The position numbers and the translations under genes were made by a program. From the NCBI GenBank assembly GCA_018350325.1, contig JAEVLN010000001.1:1415501-1479500 (forward strand): a stretch of 64,000 nucleotides of DNA, read 5' to 3'. Position 1 is the stretch's first letter, and every line of letters begins with the position of its first letter. Below, piece after piece: positions 41,373-53,340 of the stretch. Source of the DNA: Globodera rostochiensis (Eukaryota; Nematoda; Chromadorea; Rhabditida; Heteroderidae). The notes under the pieces are model-generated. The model saw nothing but the letters and a program-made list of their open reading frames with translations, was not told where the DNA came from and searched no databases.

Positions 41373-42755
41373 GGCGTTGTATTTTTTTGGTTTAGCATTT
41401 TCTGGTGTTGTATTTCTTTGGTGTAATTTGCATTTATTGGTGTTGTATTTTTTTGGTTTAGCATTTGGCGTTGTATTTTTTTGGTTTAGCATTTTCTGGT
41501 GTTGTATTTCTTTGGTGTAATTTGCATTTATTGGTGTTGTATTTTTTGGTTTAGCATTTGGTGTTGTATTTTTTTGGTTTAGCATTTGGTGTTGTATTTC
41601 TTTGGTTTAGCATTTTCTGCGTTGTATTTTTTGTAGTTTGCATTTATTGGGTTGTATTTTTTTGGTTTGCATTTATTGGTGTTGTATTTTTTTGGTTAGC
41701 ATTTTCTGGTGTTGTATTTCTTTGGTGTAATTTGCATTTATTGGTGTTGTATTTTTTTGGTTTAGCATTTGGCGTTGTATTTTTTTGGTTTAGCATTTTC
41801 TGGTGTTGTATTTCTTTGGTGTAATTTGCATTTATTGGTGTTGTATTTTTTGGTTTAGCATTTGGTGTTGTATTTTTTTGGTTTAGCATTTGGTGTTGTA
41901 TTTCTTTGGTTTAGCATTTTCTGCGTTGTATTTTTTGTAGTTTGCATTTATTGGGTTGTATTTTTTTGGTTTGCATTTATTGGTGTTGTATTTTTTTGGT
42001 TAGCATTTTCTGGCGTTGTATTTCTTTGGTTTAGCATTTGGTGTTGTATTTCTTTGGTCATTTTCTGGTGTTGTATTTTTTTTGGTTTACATTTTCTGGC
42101 TTTGTATTTTTTTGTAATTTGCATTTATTGGTGTTGTATTTCTTTGGTTTAGCATTTTCTAGCGTTGTATTTTTTGTAGTGTGCATTTATTGATGTTGTA
42201 TTTTTTTGGTTTAGCATTTGGTGTTGTATTTCTTTGGTTAGCATTTTCTGGCGTTGTATTTCTTTGGTGTAATTTACATTTATTGGCGTTGTATTTTTTT
42301 GGTTTAGCATTTTCCATCGTTGTATTTTTTGTAGTTTGCATTTATTGGTGTTGTATTTTTTTGGTTTGCATTATTGGTGTTGTATTTCTTTGGTCATTTT
42401 CTGGTGTTGTATTTTTTTTTGGTTTACATTTATTGGTGTTGTATTTTTTTGGTTTAGCCTTTTCTAGCGTTGTTTTTTGTAATTTGCATTTATTGGCGTT
42501 GTATTTTTTTGGTTTAGCATTTTCTGGTGTTGTATTTTTTTTTTGGTTTACATTTTCTGGCGTTGTATTTTTTTGTAATTTGCATTTATTGGTGCAGTAT
42601 TTTTTTGGTTTAGCATTTTCCATCGTTGTATTTTTTGTAGTTTGCATTTATTGGTGTTGTATTTTTTTGGTTTGCATTATTGGTGTTGTATTTCTTTGGT
42701 TTAGCATTTTCTAGCGTTGTATTTTTCGTGGTTTGCATTGCATTTATTGTGTTGT
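41373..42755. repeat. Minisatellite, unit about 28-32 bp, about 1.4 kb
   Basis: This is a tandem array of TTGGTGTTGTATTTTTTTGG followed by TTTAGCATTT or TTTGCATTTA, with many length variants. Higher-order blocks repeat: the stretch around 41440-41690 recurs at about 41740-41990, and 42340-42400 recurs at 42640-42700. Open frames in it are repeat artefacts. Confidence 0.9.
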
Positions 42756-42823
42756 AGAGGTAGATCATTTGTGCCAATCATAACGCCAAACTCATTAAAA
42801 CAAATTACCTAAACATTGATAAA

Positions 42824-43171
42824 GGTGTCCGGACATTTCGCCCAGTAACGAAAAAACGGACGTTTCGCCCAGTAGTGAAAAAACGGACGTTTCGACCATA
42901 AATTGAGCTAATGTTGTATAATTTGGCTAAAAATTGTACTTAAATTTCAATAAATTATCAAAACAAGCTCAAGAAATACAATGACAACCCATTTTTGCCA
43001 AAACTTTTGTTAGCTCATAACTTTCTTTGTTTCCGGCCCAAACTTTTTGCGGATTCGTAATTAGCTCGACGATAGGAATCAATTGGTAATACCGGTATTT
43101 TTAATCAAATCTGAATCATTCAATGGGCGAGCGATTGGCGAAATGTCCAGTGGGCGAAATGTCCAATAGCC
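42824..43171. mobile_element. Foldback-type element, word GGACATTTCGCCCAGT, 348 bp
   Basis: The left arm (42829-42895) repeats GGACGTTTCGCCCAGTA and the right arm (43135-43165) repeats GGGCGAAATGTCC. The core has CTCATAACTTTCTTTGTTTC and ATTAGCTCGACGATAGG, a second core type also seen near 26940-27020 and 44405-44510. The flanking repeat is ATTGATAAA (42815-42823 and 43172-43180), 10 bp if the preceding C is counted. Confidence 0.8.
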
Positions 43172-43180
43172 ATTGATAAA

Positions 43181-43974
43181 CTCTAATGACGCCGCATACA
43201 CCATTAAATTTTGCTAAAATTTTTGAGGCCATGTACCTCATAGTCAGGTTAACGATTTTTGCATCGTATTGGTGTTGATAAAATCTTTAGCTCTCATGAA
43301 TCGAGTAAACAATAATTGGAATAAACTACCGTCTTATTCGTTGTCTAGCAGAAATGAAGTTGGGCTAGCTCGTGGGATAACGCCATATTCGGAGTCGTCT
43401 CCGCCCGAAGAGATCAATGGTTGGCAAACAAAAAGAAACATATTCTAGTTGTCTGGAGACGAAATATAGTAGAAATAGTTTGATTACTGTTTTTGCACTA
43501 ACTAATCTAGGTACACAATTTTTAAGAGTTCTCATCTAGTTTATCAAGAATTTGATTCATTATCAATGAGTTGCATTTTTAGATGACGTTTTACCGGGGT
43601 GTCCAATGTCCACTTCGGCCGTCAATCAAAGTCTTATTCAATCAGAAGTGCAGAAAAACATCATAGGTTTCCTTTTTTTTATATGGGACTGCTTTTATCT
43701 GGCTATGGGTTTTGACCTAAGCTGATATGAGCATGGCATTATTTAAATTCCTAAAACAATTTCCTGAAAACTCAGCCAAAAGTACGAAAATGTCGTAGAG
43801 TTTTAGATCGTTAATTGACACTTTACCTTGGCACTTTAGCACGCTCCGTTTCTCAACAGGCCCAGAAAATGAGTCAACGCCCAATTGTGTCTACGTCCCA
43901 GTTATCCGTATGTTAGCGAGAAATTCAAATTGAACTTTGACCTATTTCGGCTAATGTCGTTTATTCGAATTACG
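43181..43974. other. Spacer without gene
   Basis: This is AT-rich unique-looking DNA. No exon, array or hairpin was recognised. Confidence 0.4.
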
Positions 43975-44360
43975 GAACCCGACTCGTTCACTTTTTTTTG
44001 TTGTCTTTTTTTCGTTATAATTTCTTTCAAATCTAAACGAATCAAACAATTTTAGTATTATTTGAAAGCTTAGGAGGAGGAGAAGCTATTAGCAAGCAAA
44101 ACTAAGCGATTGGCCAAACCTTAAAAGAGTTATGGCCAAGTGTGGCCAAAAAAGTTTAAGAGTTATGGCCAAGTGTGGCCAAAAAAGCGTTTTATGGCTA
44201 TAACTTTTTTGAGATATGGCCAATCGTTTAGCTTTTACGTTTGTAAGCTTCTACTTATTGTATGCTTTTGAATGATATCAAAAATGTTTGTTTTGGTTAG
44301 ATTTGAAAGAAGTTATAACGAAAAAAAACCAGTTGAGGGTGAACGAGTTGGGTTTTTACC
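43975..44360. mobile_element. Foldback-type element with diverged target duplication
   Basis: The ends read GGAACCCGACTCGTTCAC and the complement of GTGAACGAGTTGGGTTTTTACC, matching the termini of the element at 5855-6955. The core is the shared palindrome (AAGCTATTAGCAAGCAAAAC, GTTATGGCC, then complements). Flanking ATTCGAAT and ATTAGAAT match at 7 of 8 bases. It has no internal word array, so it may represent the basic form of this class. Confidence 0.65.
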
Positions 44361-44608
44361 ATTAGAATAACTGACGCGCAGCGCACTTTTTTCAGACAAT
44401 TTTTAGTGTAAAATACAAATTTTGACCGGCTATAGCTTCATAGTTGTTTCCGCACAAAATTTGTTTCAGTGCTTAGAGAATGAGATGAGTTGATTGGTAT
44501 ATGATCGATGAAAACCATTTTGACACATAAACAATATTTTTACCGAATTCTCAATTTGTCGATCCCAATAAAATTAAAAGTTTTAATTTTTAGAGTCGAC
44601 ATGCTAAC

Positions 44609-47533
44609 ATGGCTTCGTCGAGCTCTTCTATTTCTATGCCCCATTACCAAACTGGTGGTAGAATTGGGATGAACGCGAATATTGCTGACATACATTTGAG
44701 CTTTACCAACAGAACCAATTTGGACGAACAGCGAACAGATGTTCTTCGAATTCTGCATATGTTGAAAACGGTTTGCTCATTTTTCTCACATTGTGTACGC
44801 ATATACCCTCACAAGGATTGGACTTTGAAAAAAAAGCTTTCATATTGCTAAATCCTTTGTTTTGTTCCAGTACTCGCTCAGTGAGTGCCATGACAAAGTG
44901 CATTGGTTAGCGACTGTTGTATTACATCACCAGCGCGACCTTGAGCTTTTTCGTGCTGGCAGTATGGCTGTTGAGCAATGTTTGGATGATCAATTGAGGA
45001 AGATGGACCGTCGATTGCTCGTTTCTGGCAACGGGAAGAAGAGGGAGAAGCAATTGGACCAACAGCGTAAAGATTTGACGAGTGAAAATGATGAATTGAA
45101 AAAGCGTGAGGCTGAGCTGAAGCAGACGTTGACTCAGTACGAAGCCAAATGTCAAGACATGAAGCTGGAGGAGGGCAAACTGAAGGCGGAGAAACAGCAG
45201 ATAGTCAAAGATCTTGAGGCGGAGAAGCGCAGCGCAGTCACCAAGATCGGAGAGTTGGAGCGGGAGCGAGACGATTACAGACGGCGGCTGAAAGAGATGA
45301 CTAATCAGGAGACAGAGATGCAGCGTCGAGTTTTGAAGCTGGAACACAACCTGGAGGAGGCTGTGGCAAAGAACAAATGCGTGCCGGACAGACCCGCGGA
45401 GGGGACAAATACGGTCGAGGACCAGATAAAAATGTTGAAGCAGAGGCTGAAGCGCAGCAAAACTGAGGCGAAGCAGCAATGCGTGGAACTGAACGAGCGG
45501 AACCATCAGGTTTCTGAACTGGAGGCACAGTTGAAGGCGAGCACAGAAAAGGCGAGCAAACATCGGCACAAGGAGATGAAATTGCGCGAAAGGTCCACGA
45601 AGAAAACGGTGTTGCTTGAAAAAGCACTCAGTGACAAGCAGAAGGCAGAGGACGAACTGAACATGCTGAAGGACAATGCGAATTTGTTGAAGGTTGAATT
45701 ATGAACTTTTACAAATCCAATAAAACGGATGTGAAAAATTTTCACTAAAACACTGCCACTTTTGATCAATTACTAGTAGTTATTTAGAATCTACGTCCTT
45801 TTTTAAATTTGTTCATTTTTACAGAGCAATTTCGACCAATTCGATACGGGGGTAAACCGTTTATTTTTTATTTTTCACTATTTTAAAATAATTTTAGGTT
45901 CGAAAGATTGCACAAAAGAAGTTGCAGTTGGACCGAGCAATTGCATCCATTGAGGTCCAACCAAAATGTACAAAATGTTTGGGTACGAAACGGGATACCA
46001 GTAAAAAATTTAAAACAACCAACTTTTCTTTACAGATATTGTTAATTGCGAGCCCGAACCTCGCCTGCTCCGCGCCAAAATTACGCAGTTGCAGTTGGAA
46101 CTGGATGAAATGAAGTATTGTATAGTAATTCCATGAAAATTATGAAATTTATATAAATTCAAAAAGACTTTTCTCGTGAAATGTACTGTTAGCATTTTGA
46201 GGAAGAAGAAGGCGCCAAAAGTGACTATTCGAATGGTCGACCCGGCAATTGCGCAACCCATGCAACAACAGCGCATTGACGAGGTAGCTGAGGAACATAT
46301 ACAACATCGACAACAGAAAATTGTGAAGGAGGACTGGAGCAAAAAGCGCAGAACGTTAGAAGATACAACGGAAGCGTTTGACGAACCACTGGATTGCAAT
46401 AAACGGCCAGGGTAAGAGGTGTTTTGTTTGAACGGCAATATGGACAAAAGCAAAAATCAAATTTATTTTGCCAGATTTGAACCCACGGCACAAATTGGGG
46501 ATTCGAGCGGTTCGTCGGACTGCAATGCGCCAACAAACAATGCTTTGTCAGGTCCAAGCAGTAGCACCGATAGTGACGGTGATGGGGGAACAGTCAACAA
46601 AAATGCAACGCCTGGGCCAAGTTTAACCGCAGAAAAACACACTCCAACGCTTACTGAGGTGGGTCTTTTGACACAATTTAGACATTTTTACGTCATTAAA
46701 CTATTAGCGACTTAGCCTGCTTGTCAACACCAACTTCAAACTGCTCAGCCAGCCATATTCTCAGGAAAAATCTGTTTGCAACCAGTAGTTCAAATTGCAG
46801 CGGGTAATTGATTAATTGCGGATGGATTAATTTTTGAAAAAAATGCTTGTCAACGATTTAGCGCCGTTAAACGAATTCCAACTGTCGTTGCACAACACTT
46901 CCCCCACTCCGTCAGCCCAAAATTGTCAATCGGATGCAGCCGTCCCCTCCGCTATGGCAACATCGTCCATTGAACCACGCACTACTCAGCTTTCGGCCTC
47001 GCAAATTGTTTCATCATTCATGCGGTACGAATTTCACCCATTACGGAGGACTGAGGTGGGGTTGGAATACATTTTGGCAACCAGTGTTGCCAGGGACGTG
47101 GAAAGTATTTTGCTGCGGATTTTTTTTTGATTGCGCGGGCCCGATAAGCCCTTTGGGTTGGATGTTTAGGTGCAGATTTTAGCTCAATTTTCTTGTTTCT
47201 GGTGAGGTTTGCGCTGGAAGAAAAGTGAACTAAGAAAAATGAAGAAAAAAACTTAATAACGTTTTCAGAGCGGATTTAAAAGAGGTTTATTTGTAAATAA
47301 ACAATGAGTTCCCATCTATGGTTTTTTTGCACTCATTTATTCTGGCTACGTTCCTGGTGTGTGCCATTGCATCGTGTTTTAGTTACATCAGCCAACGTCC
47401 TGGCCAGAATGCGCTGAACTTGGTGCATGAGTATCTTCAACAGTCGGTCATACCCGTCCAGTTCCATCAACTCATCGCCGAGCAGCTCAACATCATTGCC
47501 AGAACCAGTGAGAGTGCACGGCAACGTTTTTAG
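44609..47533 (+). CDS. Coiled-coil protein, unknown family
   Basis: I do not recognise the family. Exon 1 (44609-44770) starts MASSSSSISMPHYQTGGRIG. Exon 2 (44871-45692) has a short globular-looking start (KVHWLATVVLHHQRDLELF), then about 230 residues of heptad-rich, highly charged coiled coil (for example DLEAEKRSAVTKIGELERER). Small exons follow near 45900-45950 (RKIAQKKLQLDRAIASIE) and 46036-46110 (PRLLRAKITQLQLELDEM). A basic exon at 46196-46411 (VTIRMVDPAIAQPMQQQRID, EDWSKKRRTLEDTTEAFDEP) and Ser-rich exons to about 46660 come next. A probable last exon at 47374-47533 reads GQNALNLVHEYLQQSVIPVQ and ends at TAG. The first six exons join in phase. The region 46700-47370 is uncertain, so the last exon could belong to another gene. 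Confidence 0.65.
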
Positions 47534-48174
47534 GGATCAGTGGGAGAGGGGGGGGGGACGAAATAATAAATCACTTATCAAAGCATATGTTTTTACCAAC
47601 GTGTATTTTCGTCAAATTGTCGGGTCCTCGATCGTTCTGATACCAAAACAGCTCTTTTATTCATGCAAATTGAGGGATCACGCACGGTTTGGAGATCGTT
47701 TATTGGGCATGGTTTTGGATCGGTCTTTGACTTCTTTTTTAGGCATGATTTTAGGGCTATTATGACCGTGATCCTTTGATTATTTTTGTTTGTCGCACCC
47801 AGCTTGTATTTTATTTAATCTTCAATCATTTTCCGAACAATAGTAATGAAAGTGGAATGTAGTTGTTTCTGATCACTTTTTGCTGATCTCGTCGCTTACA
47901 CCGTCTCGTTTTGTGTGTAATGCTCCAAATGCATGTGTCTTCCGTTTGCCTATTTTCTGCCGCACTGCCTTTTGAGCGAGATTTATGTACGTTCTTTTTA
48001 TCCGCCATGTTTGTCTGAATTCTGTTCCCCCAATGGCGAGTGTTCGGGCCATCCAACAAATCGCACCTTGCACATGATGGGAATATTAAGTTAGAGTTTT
48101 CTACAGTATTCCAAGCAATATAGCGGTATATTTCATATATAGATTGGCATAAAGACAATAAAACTTGAAGCATT

Positions 48175-50874
48175 TCAAATTTGAATTGGTGTACTCACCG
48201 ATCCCCCGAGGTGTTCATGTGTGTCCTCCTCCATGTTGTGCTCGTGCTCGCCTCCGAGGAAGTGAGGGGAAAGAATCTTTGGCGTGTGGTAGTTGGGTTA
48301 AAATAAGATTTTTGGTCACCTCTATTAAATATCGTTCCTCGCTGTAAATTCGAGGGGAAAGAATGTGCGGGCTCAGCACCAAAACTCCGTGCGTGTCGGG
48401 CGAGCCAATGTGCAGGGCACCGATAGCTAAAAAAGACAATTATCCCGACAGAAGTTTTGAGCAAGCCCATTTTTTAAACATTTGTTTTTGCGGGTTTTAT
48501 AATCTTACTTGGGCCCAAAATCTGCACGAACAGTGTCCTCGGCGACAAAACGCGCCCTTCGGCCGCCAGCGGGGACAACACTTCCGCCATGAAAGCCTCA
48601 GGACTCAGAACAAATGCGTCCAGCACTTGCGGTGTCAAAATCTGTGCCTTGAACACTTCCGGAGACAAAATGCGCGCGAATGCGACCATCGGGGACAAAA
48701 TGGTGGCGTAGAAGGCGATAGGGGACAGCGCGCGTATCTTAGATTCGCATTTTTGGTTAAGCATTTGCTCTCGGCTTTAAACCAACCGTTAGCACTTCGG
48801 GCGATGCCAGCTCCCTGTAGAATGCGGTCGGGGAAAGATAGATGCCCTGGGGGGAAATGGCAAACAAAATGCATGGAGCTAATTTGTAAGGTGATTTACT
48901 TCGAGCACCACGCCACCAAGACGAGTGTCAAACGCGAAGGGCTCCAGGGCGACGGTGCGTGGGATAGAACGCCCTTCCTCAGTGTCCGGTGCCAGTCCTC
49001 CCGTATCTGCTTGCCGCTTCTTTCTACGCCTTTCCTGACGAAAGGCTCGTTTTTGTCCGCCATCTGGTCTATTATGGATTAAAAACAAATGGGAACGGTT
49101 CGGCTTGGACCTTGCCTGAACAGGTCCAAATTGTGCTCCGCTGGACCTCCCTCCTCCATTTTCGCCAACTCTATAATGTTCTGCTCCAACACATGCTCTG
49201 TTATCTCATTCGACTCTGAGCATCCTGATGGACTCGCATCCGGGAACAAAACGCTCCGTTGCACCTCCATCAGGGGCGTGTAACCTCTCAGCTCCATCAT
49301 ACGCCGTTGGCCCTCACTCAGTAACCCCCTCAGGCGCTGCCAGCGCTCTTCAGCTTGTTCCATTTGTTCAATGACCGGCAACACGTCCCTCTCCAGTCGT
49401 TGCACGTCGGGTTTCATTTTGTCGACGAGGTGTTCCATACGAAAATTTGCACAATTTGGCCAATGTTAAGGGAAACGCACATAATAATATTTTTATATAA
49501 TCATTTGTTTGTTACATTCTCGCACTTCCGGTTATGTTCATTAGCAGCTCCAGCCAAGCAGCAGACTCACGCTCGCTAAGGTGGACAGACTGAACCAATT
49601 AGGTAATTATTATTGTTTTTCTCAATACTCGATCCCGAGCCCCGAATCGGGAAAATCCCGGGATTTTTAGATTCCGAGTACCCGCGCCCTGAGGTCCTTT
49701 TACGATCACGAGTCCCGTATAATCTCACACTTAGCAAGCTGGGGATGGAGAGTGGCGAGGCACTGTTGTTGTGGAAGGAGAACAGATCGGGGGACAACAA
49801 ATTTGGCCTACGCCGTTGTGAGGATGGAAACAGTGAAAAAAAGCGTGGCGACAACAGAGAGATCTTGTCAATGCCGAGTGAATTAAAAAAGCGCTCGATT
49901 TGATGCTGGAGGTCGAGCAAAGCCGGGGGACCATCCGGCATGGCGGAACGCACGCGGGCGCTTGGGTCAAAGCGCGAGATGAGTCTGACGAAAGGGGAAA
50001 GCAGGACTAATTCGATTCGGGATGAATCCGCCGTTCCTCAAACCGACTCTGTGTTGTGTGCATTGATTTGAGCGATTGAGCGTCGTGCCTTGTCAAAAAC
50101 ACGCGTGTACCGCTCCAACTCTTGCAAATTTCGAAGGTTGTCGTCGTTCAATAGCAGCGTGGCCGTGTTCCGTCGAACCGTATCCCGCCGAACAGCTTTA
50201 TGCCGAACTGCTTCAACTTCATCCGGCTTCCGCTTGTCCGTTGCTCCTCCCAGTCCAAGTGTTATGCGCCTGTTCTTCATCTTCAATTCCGCCAGCCTTC
50301 GTCCTTTCCACCGTCTCCACAGTGCAAAAAAATGCCGAATGCGTGCCAGTTTTCTTTTTGTGATCAGCGAACTTTGGAAAAAGTCATTCCGTCCTTCTTT
50401 CCCTTCCGGCGCTGCATCTGATGAAGATTCTACCAATTCTATAAAAGCTTAGTCAATGCTAAATTTTGAAACAAACATAAATGCCATTATAATATCAGTA
50501 TCCAACTCACTTTCCTCCCATTCATTTTGCCGTTGAAGCTGATCTCTGAGCTGGATCAATTTGGCAAGGCACTTGGCCAACTTCACTGGACTCAATGCAT
50601 TGGATTCGATCACACACTGCCGGAACAGAACTTTGTCCACCAACGGGACAGTCTCCAGCATAGCATTCGCCTTGGCCTAAACTGCCCTTTTGGCCAAATG
50701 CAAAAATGTTGTTTGATTACTGAGCCCTACCCTCAGCAAGGCCATCAGCGCTGTGCGGCGCAAGAGAAGCTCAATTTTGGGCGGATTAAGCTCGAATTCG
50801 TTAGGCACTGGCATGCGGGAGTGTCCGAATTGGATGAACGTGACGACAAACAGCGGGAGGAGGGCGAAAGCCAT
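48175..50874 (-). CDS. mlt-10: MLT-10-like moulting-cycle protein (secreted)
   Basis: MLT-10-type proteins are nematode-specific secreted proteins needed for cuticle synthesis and shedding. Eleven exons close in frame to about 656 residues: 50731-50874, 50511-50676, 50048-50438, 49729-49984, 49516-49589, 49116-49388, 48900-49068, 48787-48846, 48509-48737, 48320-48426 and 48175-48276. A signal peptide is seen (MAFALLPLFVVTFIQFGHSR). The family's LSP repeats follow: LLSPRFFSLFPSSQRRRPNL, LSPDLFSF, then a helical middle (VIEQMEQAEERWQRLRGLLS). A long run of LSP-type units (ALSPIAFYATILSPMVAFAR, ILSPEVFKAQILTPQVLDAF) ends in LSPHILSPRIYSEERYLIE and ILSPHFLGG. The intron after 49116 has a GC donor and is only 47 bp. 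The stop shown reads through GGSVSTPIQI; an alternative last exon at 48073-47826 cannot be excluded. Confidence 0.9.
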
Positions 50875-50879
50875 TCAGC

Positions 50880-51781
50880 GATTGGAGAAAGGAAGGAAAA
50901 GCCGTCAGAGGTATGACATGAATGGATGGGAAAGCCGAATGGCAGTCGGAGGGGCTCATCACCCGCCGTTCTCTGTCTTGTGGTGCGCCCCAAGAAAAAC
51001 AACAACCAGTCTGATCAGGAAGAATATTTTTTAATCTCCGTAGAGCGACGATCAGAGGTGGAAATTAGCTTCAAATTCTAACAAATGATCAATGACCTGA
51101 CGAAAAATGTGCTCTGATTATTGATTGGAAAACCATGCTAAATGTGATAAGCGTCGATTAAACCTGATCGGTGCTGAATGATTGGATAAAAAGAAATTAA
51201 TGTTGGTTAGCAACATGACTTTTAATGCTGAAATAAATCGCAAAAATGTATCAAAATTTGTCACGAGGATGAAGGAAGAAATTCGGATGACAATGAACCA
51301 CCCACACCAATACCAGATGAAAATGATCCGCCAATGGGAAGAAGAATGACGCAGTAATTTGGTTTTACTGGTTTGAAAAAATGTGAAAATGTTTAGGATA
51401 TTTATCGGTGAATAAAAAGATATTTTCATGACTTTCTTTAATAAATACACCAAAAAACATCGATTACACTCAAGCGGGGTTGAACTTGCACTACCCGACT
51501 CGTAATTTATGCATATTTCAAAATCCATTTCGCCAAACGTGCAAATTTGCTATTTCCAAAGTTATTGGAGCGTAAGTTATAGTGTGCTACTATTGCTGCT
51601 GGCCCTGACTTCGTCAATAGACTTTTCATCAATGGACCTTTCGTCAAATACGTTTCGTCATTATCCGGAAAAAAGTAGTTTCTAGGGGTTAGAGGGAGTA
51701 GAATCCTGACCTCCATTCATTTTCTCAAAAATTCAAAATTATTCAAAAAGCACAACTCACCACAAAATAACAACAAAAGGC
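50880..51781. other. Upstream region of the MLT-10-like gene
   Basis: No supported gene. About 51600-51665 repeats the word GACTTTTCGTCAATGG, which is like the array at 15.8 kb. A short stretch near 51200-51350 on the plus strand is open but unsupported. A moult-cycle promoter would be expected here. Confidence 0.4.
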
Positions 51782-51789
51782 AAGTAATG

Positions 51790-52757
51790 CGGAGCACCAC
51801 GATTCGGTGCGCACGATTCGGCGCCGGCAAGTTTTTCGTTATAACTAGGGCCGCTAATTATATGGAAACCCATATTTTTTTTGCGCATTTGAAACAGCGT
51901 ATAAATGCCAGAAATAGTTTTTTTAGCTTTGGTTGAAGCCTCTAGAGCCCATTTTATAATCCATTTTTTCCATATTTCGCCATTTTTCAAAAATTCTTGG
52001 TAACTATTTAAAAGAATTTTTGATCCTTAACAAAAAAACAATAAAAACGAAAAATACACCCCTAAGGATCGACTTTTTCAAAATTTTCAAAAAATACACC
52101 CCTAAAAATTGACTTTTTCCCGACTAGGAATTCTGCCACCAAAAAATGAAAATTTTTAAAATTCTGCTTATTTTCATTTTTTCTGAAATGCTTTTAATTT
52201 ACATATAAAAATTTTAATTTCTCTGATTACTTCAATTAGGGAAAACTTTCCCATTTTTTGCTATATTTGAAAAAAATTTTCTCCATATTTCGTCCATATT
52301 TTAAAATTTTTGTCCATATTTGGTCCATGTTTTGCAATTTTTCATCCATATTTTATGGCCATATTTCGAGATTTTTTATCCATATAATTAGCGGCCCTAG
52401 TTATAACTTAGTTCAAAGTCAACCAAACCAAACATTCTTGGTATCATTCGAAAGCCCTTAGTATGCTGAACCTTTGATCAAGCTTAAGCTAACCGATTTG
52501 TCTTTTCAAAAAAAAGTTATGACTCAGCCGCGCAAAAAAAACACGGAAAATTGAGATTTTTACACGTTTTAAGCTATAACTTTTTTTTGAAAAGACAAAT
52601 CGGTTAGCTTACGCTTGATCAAAGGTTCAGCATACTATGGGCTTTCGAATGATACAAGAATGCTTGGGTTGGTTGACTTTGAACTAAGTTATAACGTTAC
52701 AAGCTTCGGCGCCGAATCGTGCCGCGCCGAATCGTGCGCGCCGAAACCCGGGTACCG
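51790..52757. mobile_element. Foldback-type element, word CACGATTCGGCGCC, hosting a nested MITE
   Basis: The left arm (51795-51830) repeats CACGATTCGG(C/T)GC and the right arm (52703-52745) repeats GCCGAATCGTG. The core palindrome is the shared type: TTGGTATCATTCGAAAGC, then AAGCTTAAGCTAACCGAT, GTTATGACTC and complements up to about 52695. The exact 8-bp direct repeat is AAGTAATG (51782-51789 and 52758-52765). A MITE sits in the left core. Confidence 0.85.
51846..52399. mobile_element. hAT-like MITE, TIR TAGGGCCGCTAATTATATGG, nested, 554 bp
   Basis: The ends are exact inverted repeats of about 21 bp beginning TAGGGCCGCTAATTATATGG. The exact 8-bp direct repeat GTTATAAC flanks it (51838-51845 and 52400-52407). 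The target site is the GTTATAACTT edge of the foldback core, which is restored when the MITE is removed. It is AT-rich inside with no frame. Confidence 0.88.
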
Positions 52758-52765
52758 AAGTAATG

Positions 52766-53245
52766 ATCAATCCATGTTTTTTGAATGATTTGAAATAGTT
52801 TTGAAAAATTAAAATTCGCGGTCGGAATTGGTCCAAATGATGTCATAATTGGATTCTACAAGCCCAAAAACCCTCCTAAGCCACGCTTTTTTTACAACTT
52901 GATTTAATGGGGAGACAGCCGTAGTAAATATTACGAGCTGGGATTTTTAGTTATCTAAGCAGCTTTGTTTTAGCGAGTTATGCACAAAAACCCATACTTT
53001 TAGCTCGTCGGTTTAACCCCGCTATTCGTAACAAAAAAAACTAGGGTTCTAGTCCGGTGTCCCATAAACTTTGGCGCCGTTGGACACTTATGCAGTGTCT
53101 TATTTGGATTTTTAACGAGAAATTTGAACGATTAAACGGTAAAGTTTCTTATCAAACTGCCTTAAAAACTTCAAATTTCTCCCGGCGGCGCCTATCGTTA
53201 CCGCCGTCCCGCCCCCTCCCCCCACCCTGCCCCAGAAGCTTGAAT
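52766..53245. other. AT-rich spacer with one GC hairpin
   Basis: It contains one GGCGGCGCCTATCGTTACCGCC hairpin (about 53182-53204) and no gene. Confidence 0.45.
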
Positions 53246-53340
53246 ACGCCATAAGGCGGAAATCGAACACACGACCCTGGGCGCGGTAATCAGCTTCATA
53301 TCAAGCCAATGTTCTTAGCCGTCTGAGCTACCGGAGCGTC
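53246..53340 (-). other. tRNA-like sequence
   Basis: On the minus strand GCTCCGGTAGCTCAGACGGC gives a good acceptor start and A-box, and GTGTTCGATTTCCGCC gives a B-box-like T-arm. An extra segment between them and mismatches in the acceptor stem argue against a functional tRNA. A tRNA pseudogene or an intron-bearing tRNA are both possible. Confidence 0.4.

Noticed and set aside
41319..42714. Repetitive open frames on both strands in the minisatellite
   Set aside because: They are translations of a T-rich tandem repeat with no start context, splice partner or conserved domain.
49439..49515. Joining MEHLVDKM directly to the upstream exon of the MLT-10-like gene
   Set aside because: No AG acceptor exists between 49393 and 49515 on the minus strand. 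A canonical acceptor at 49389-49390 keeps frame, so I used that.
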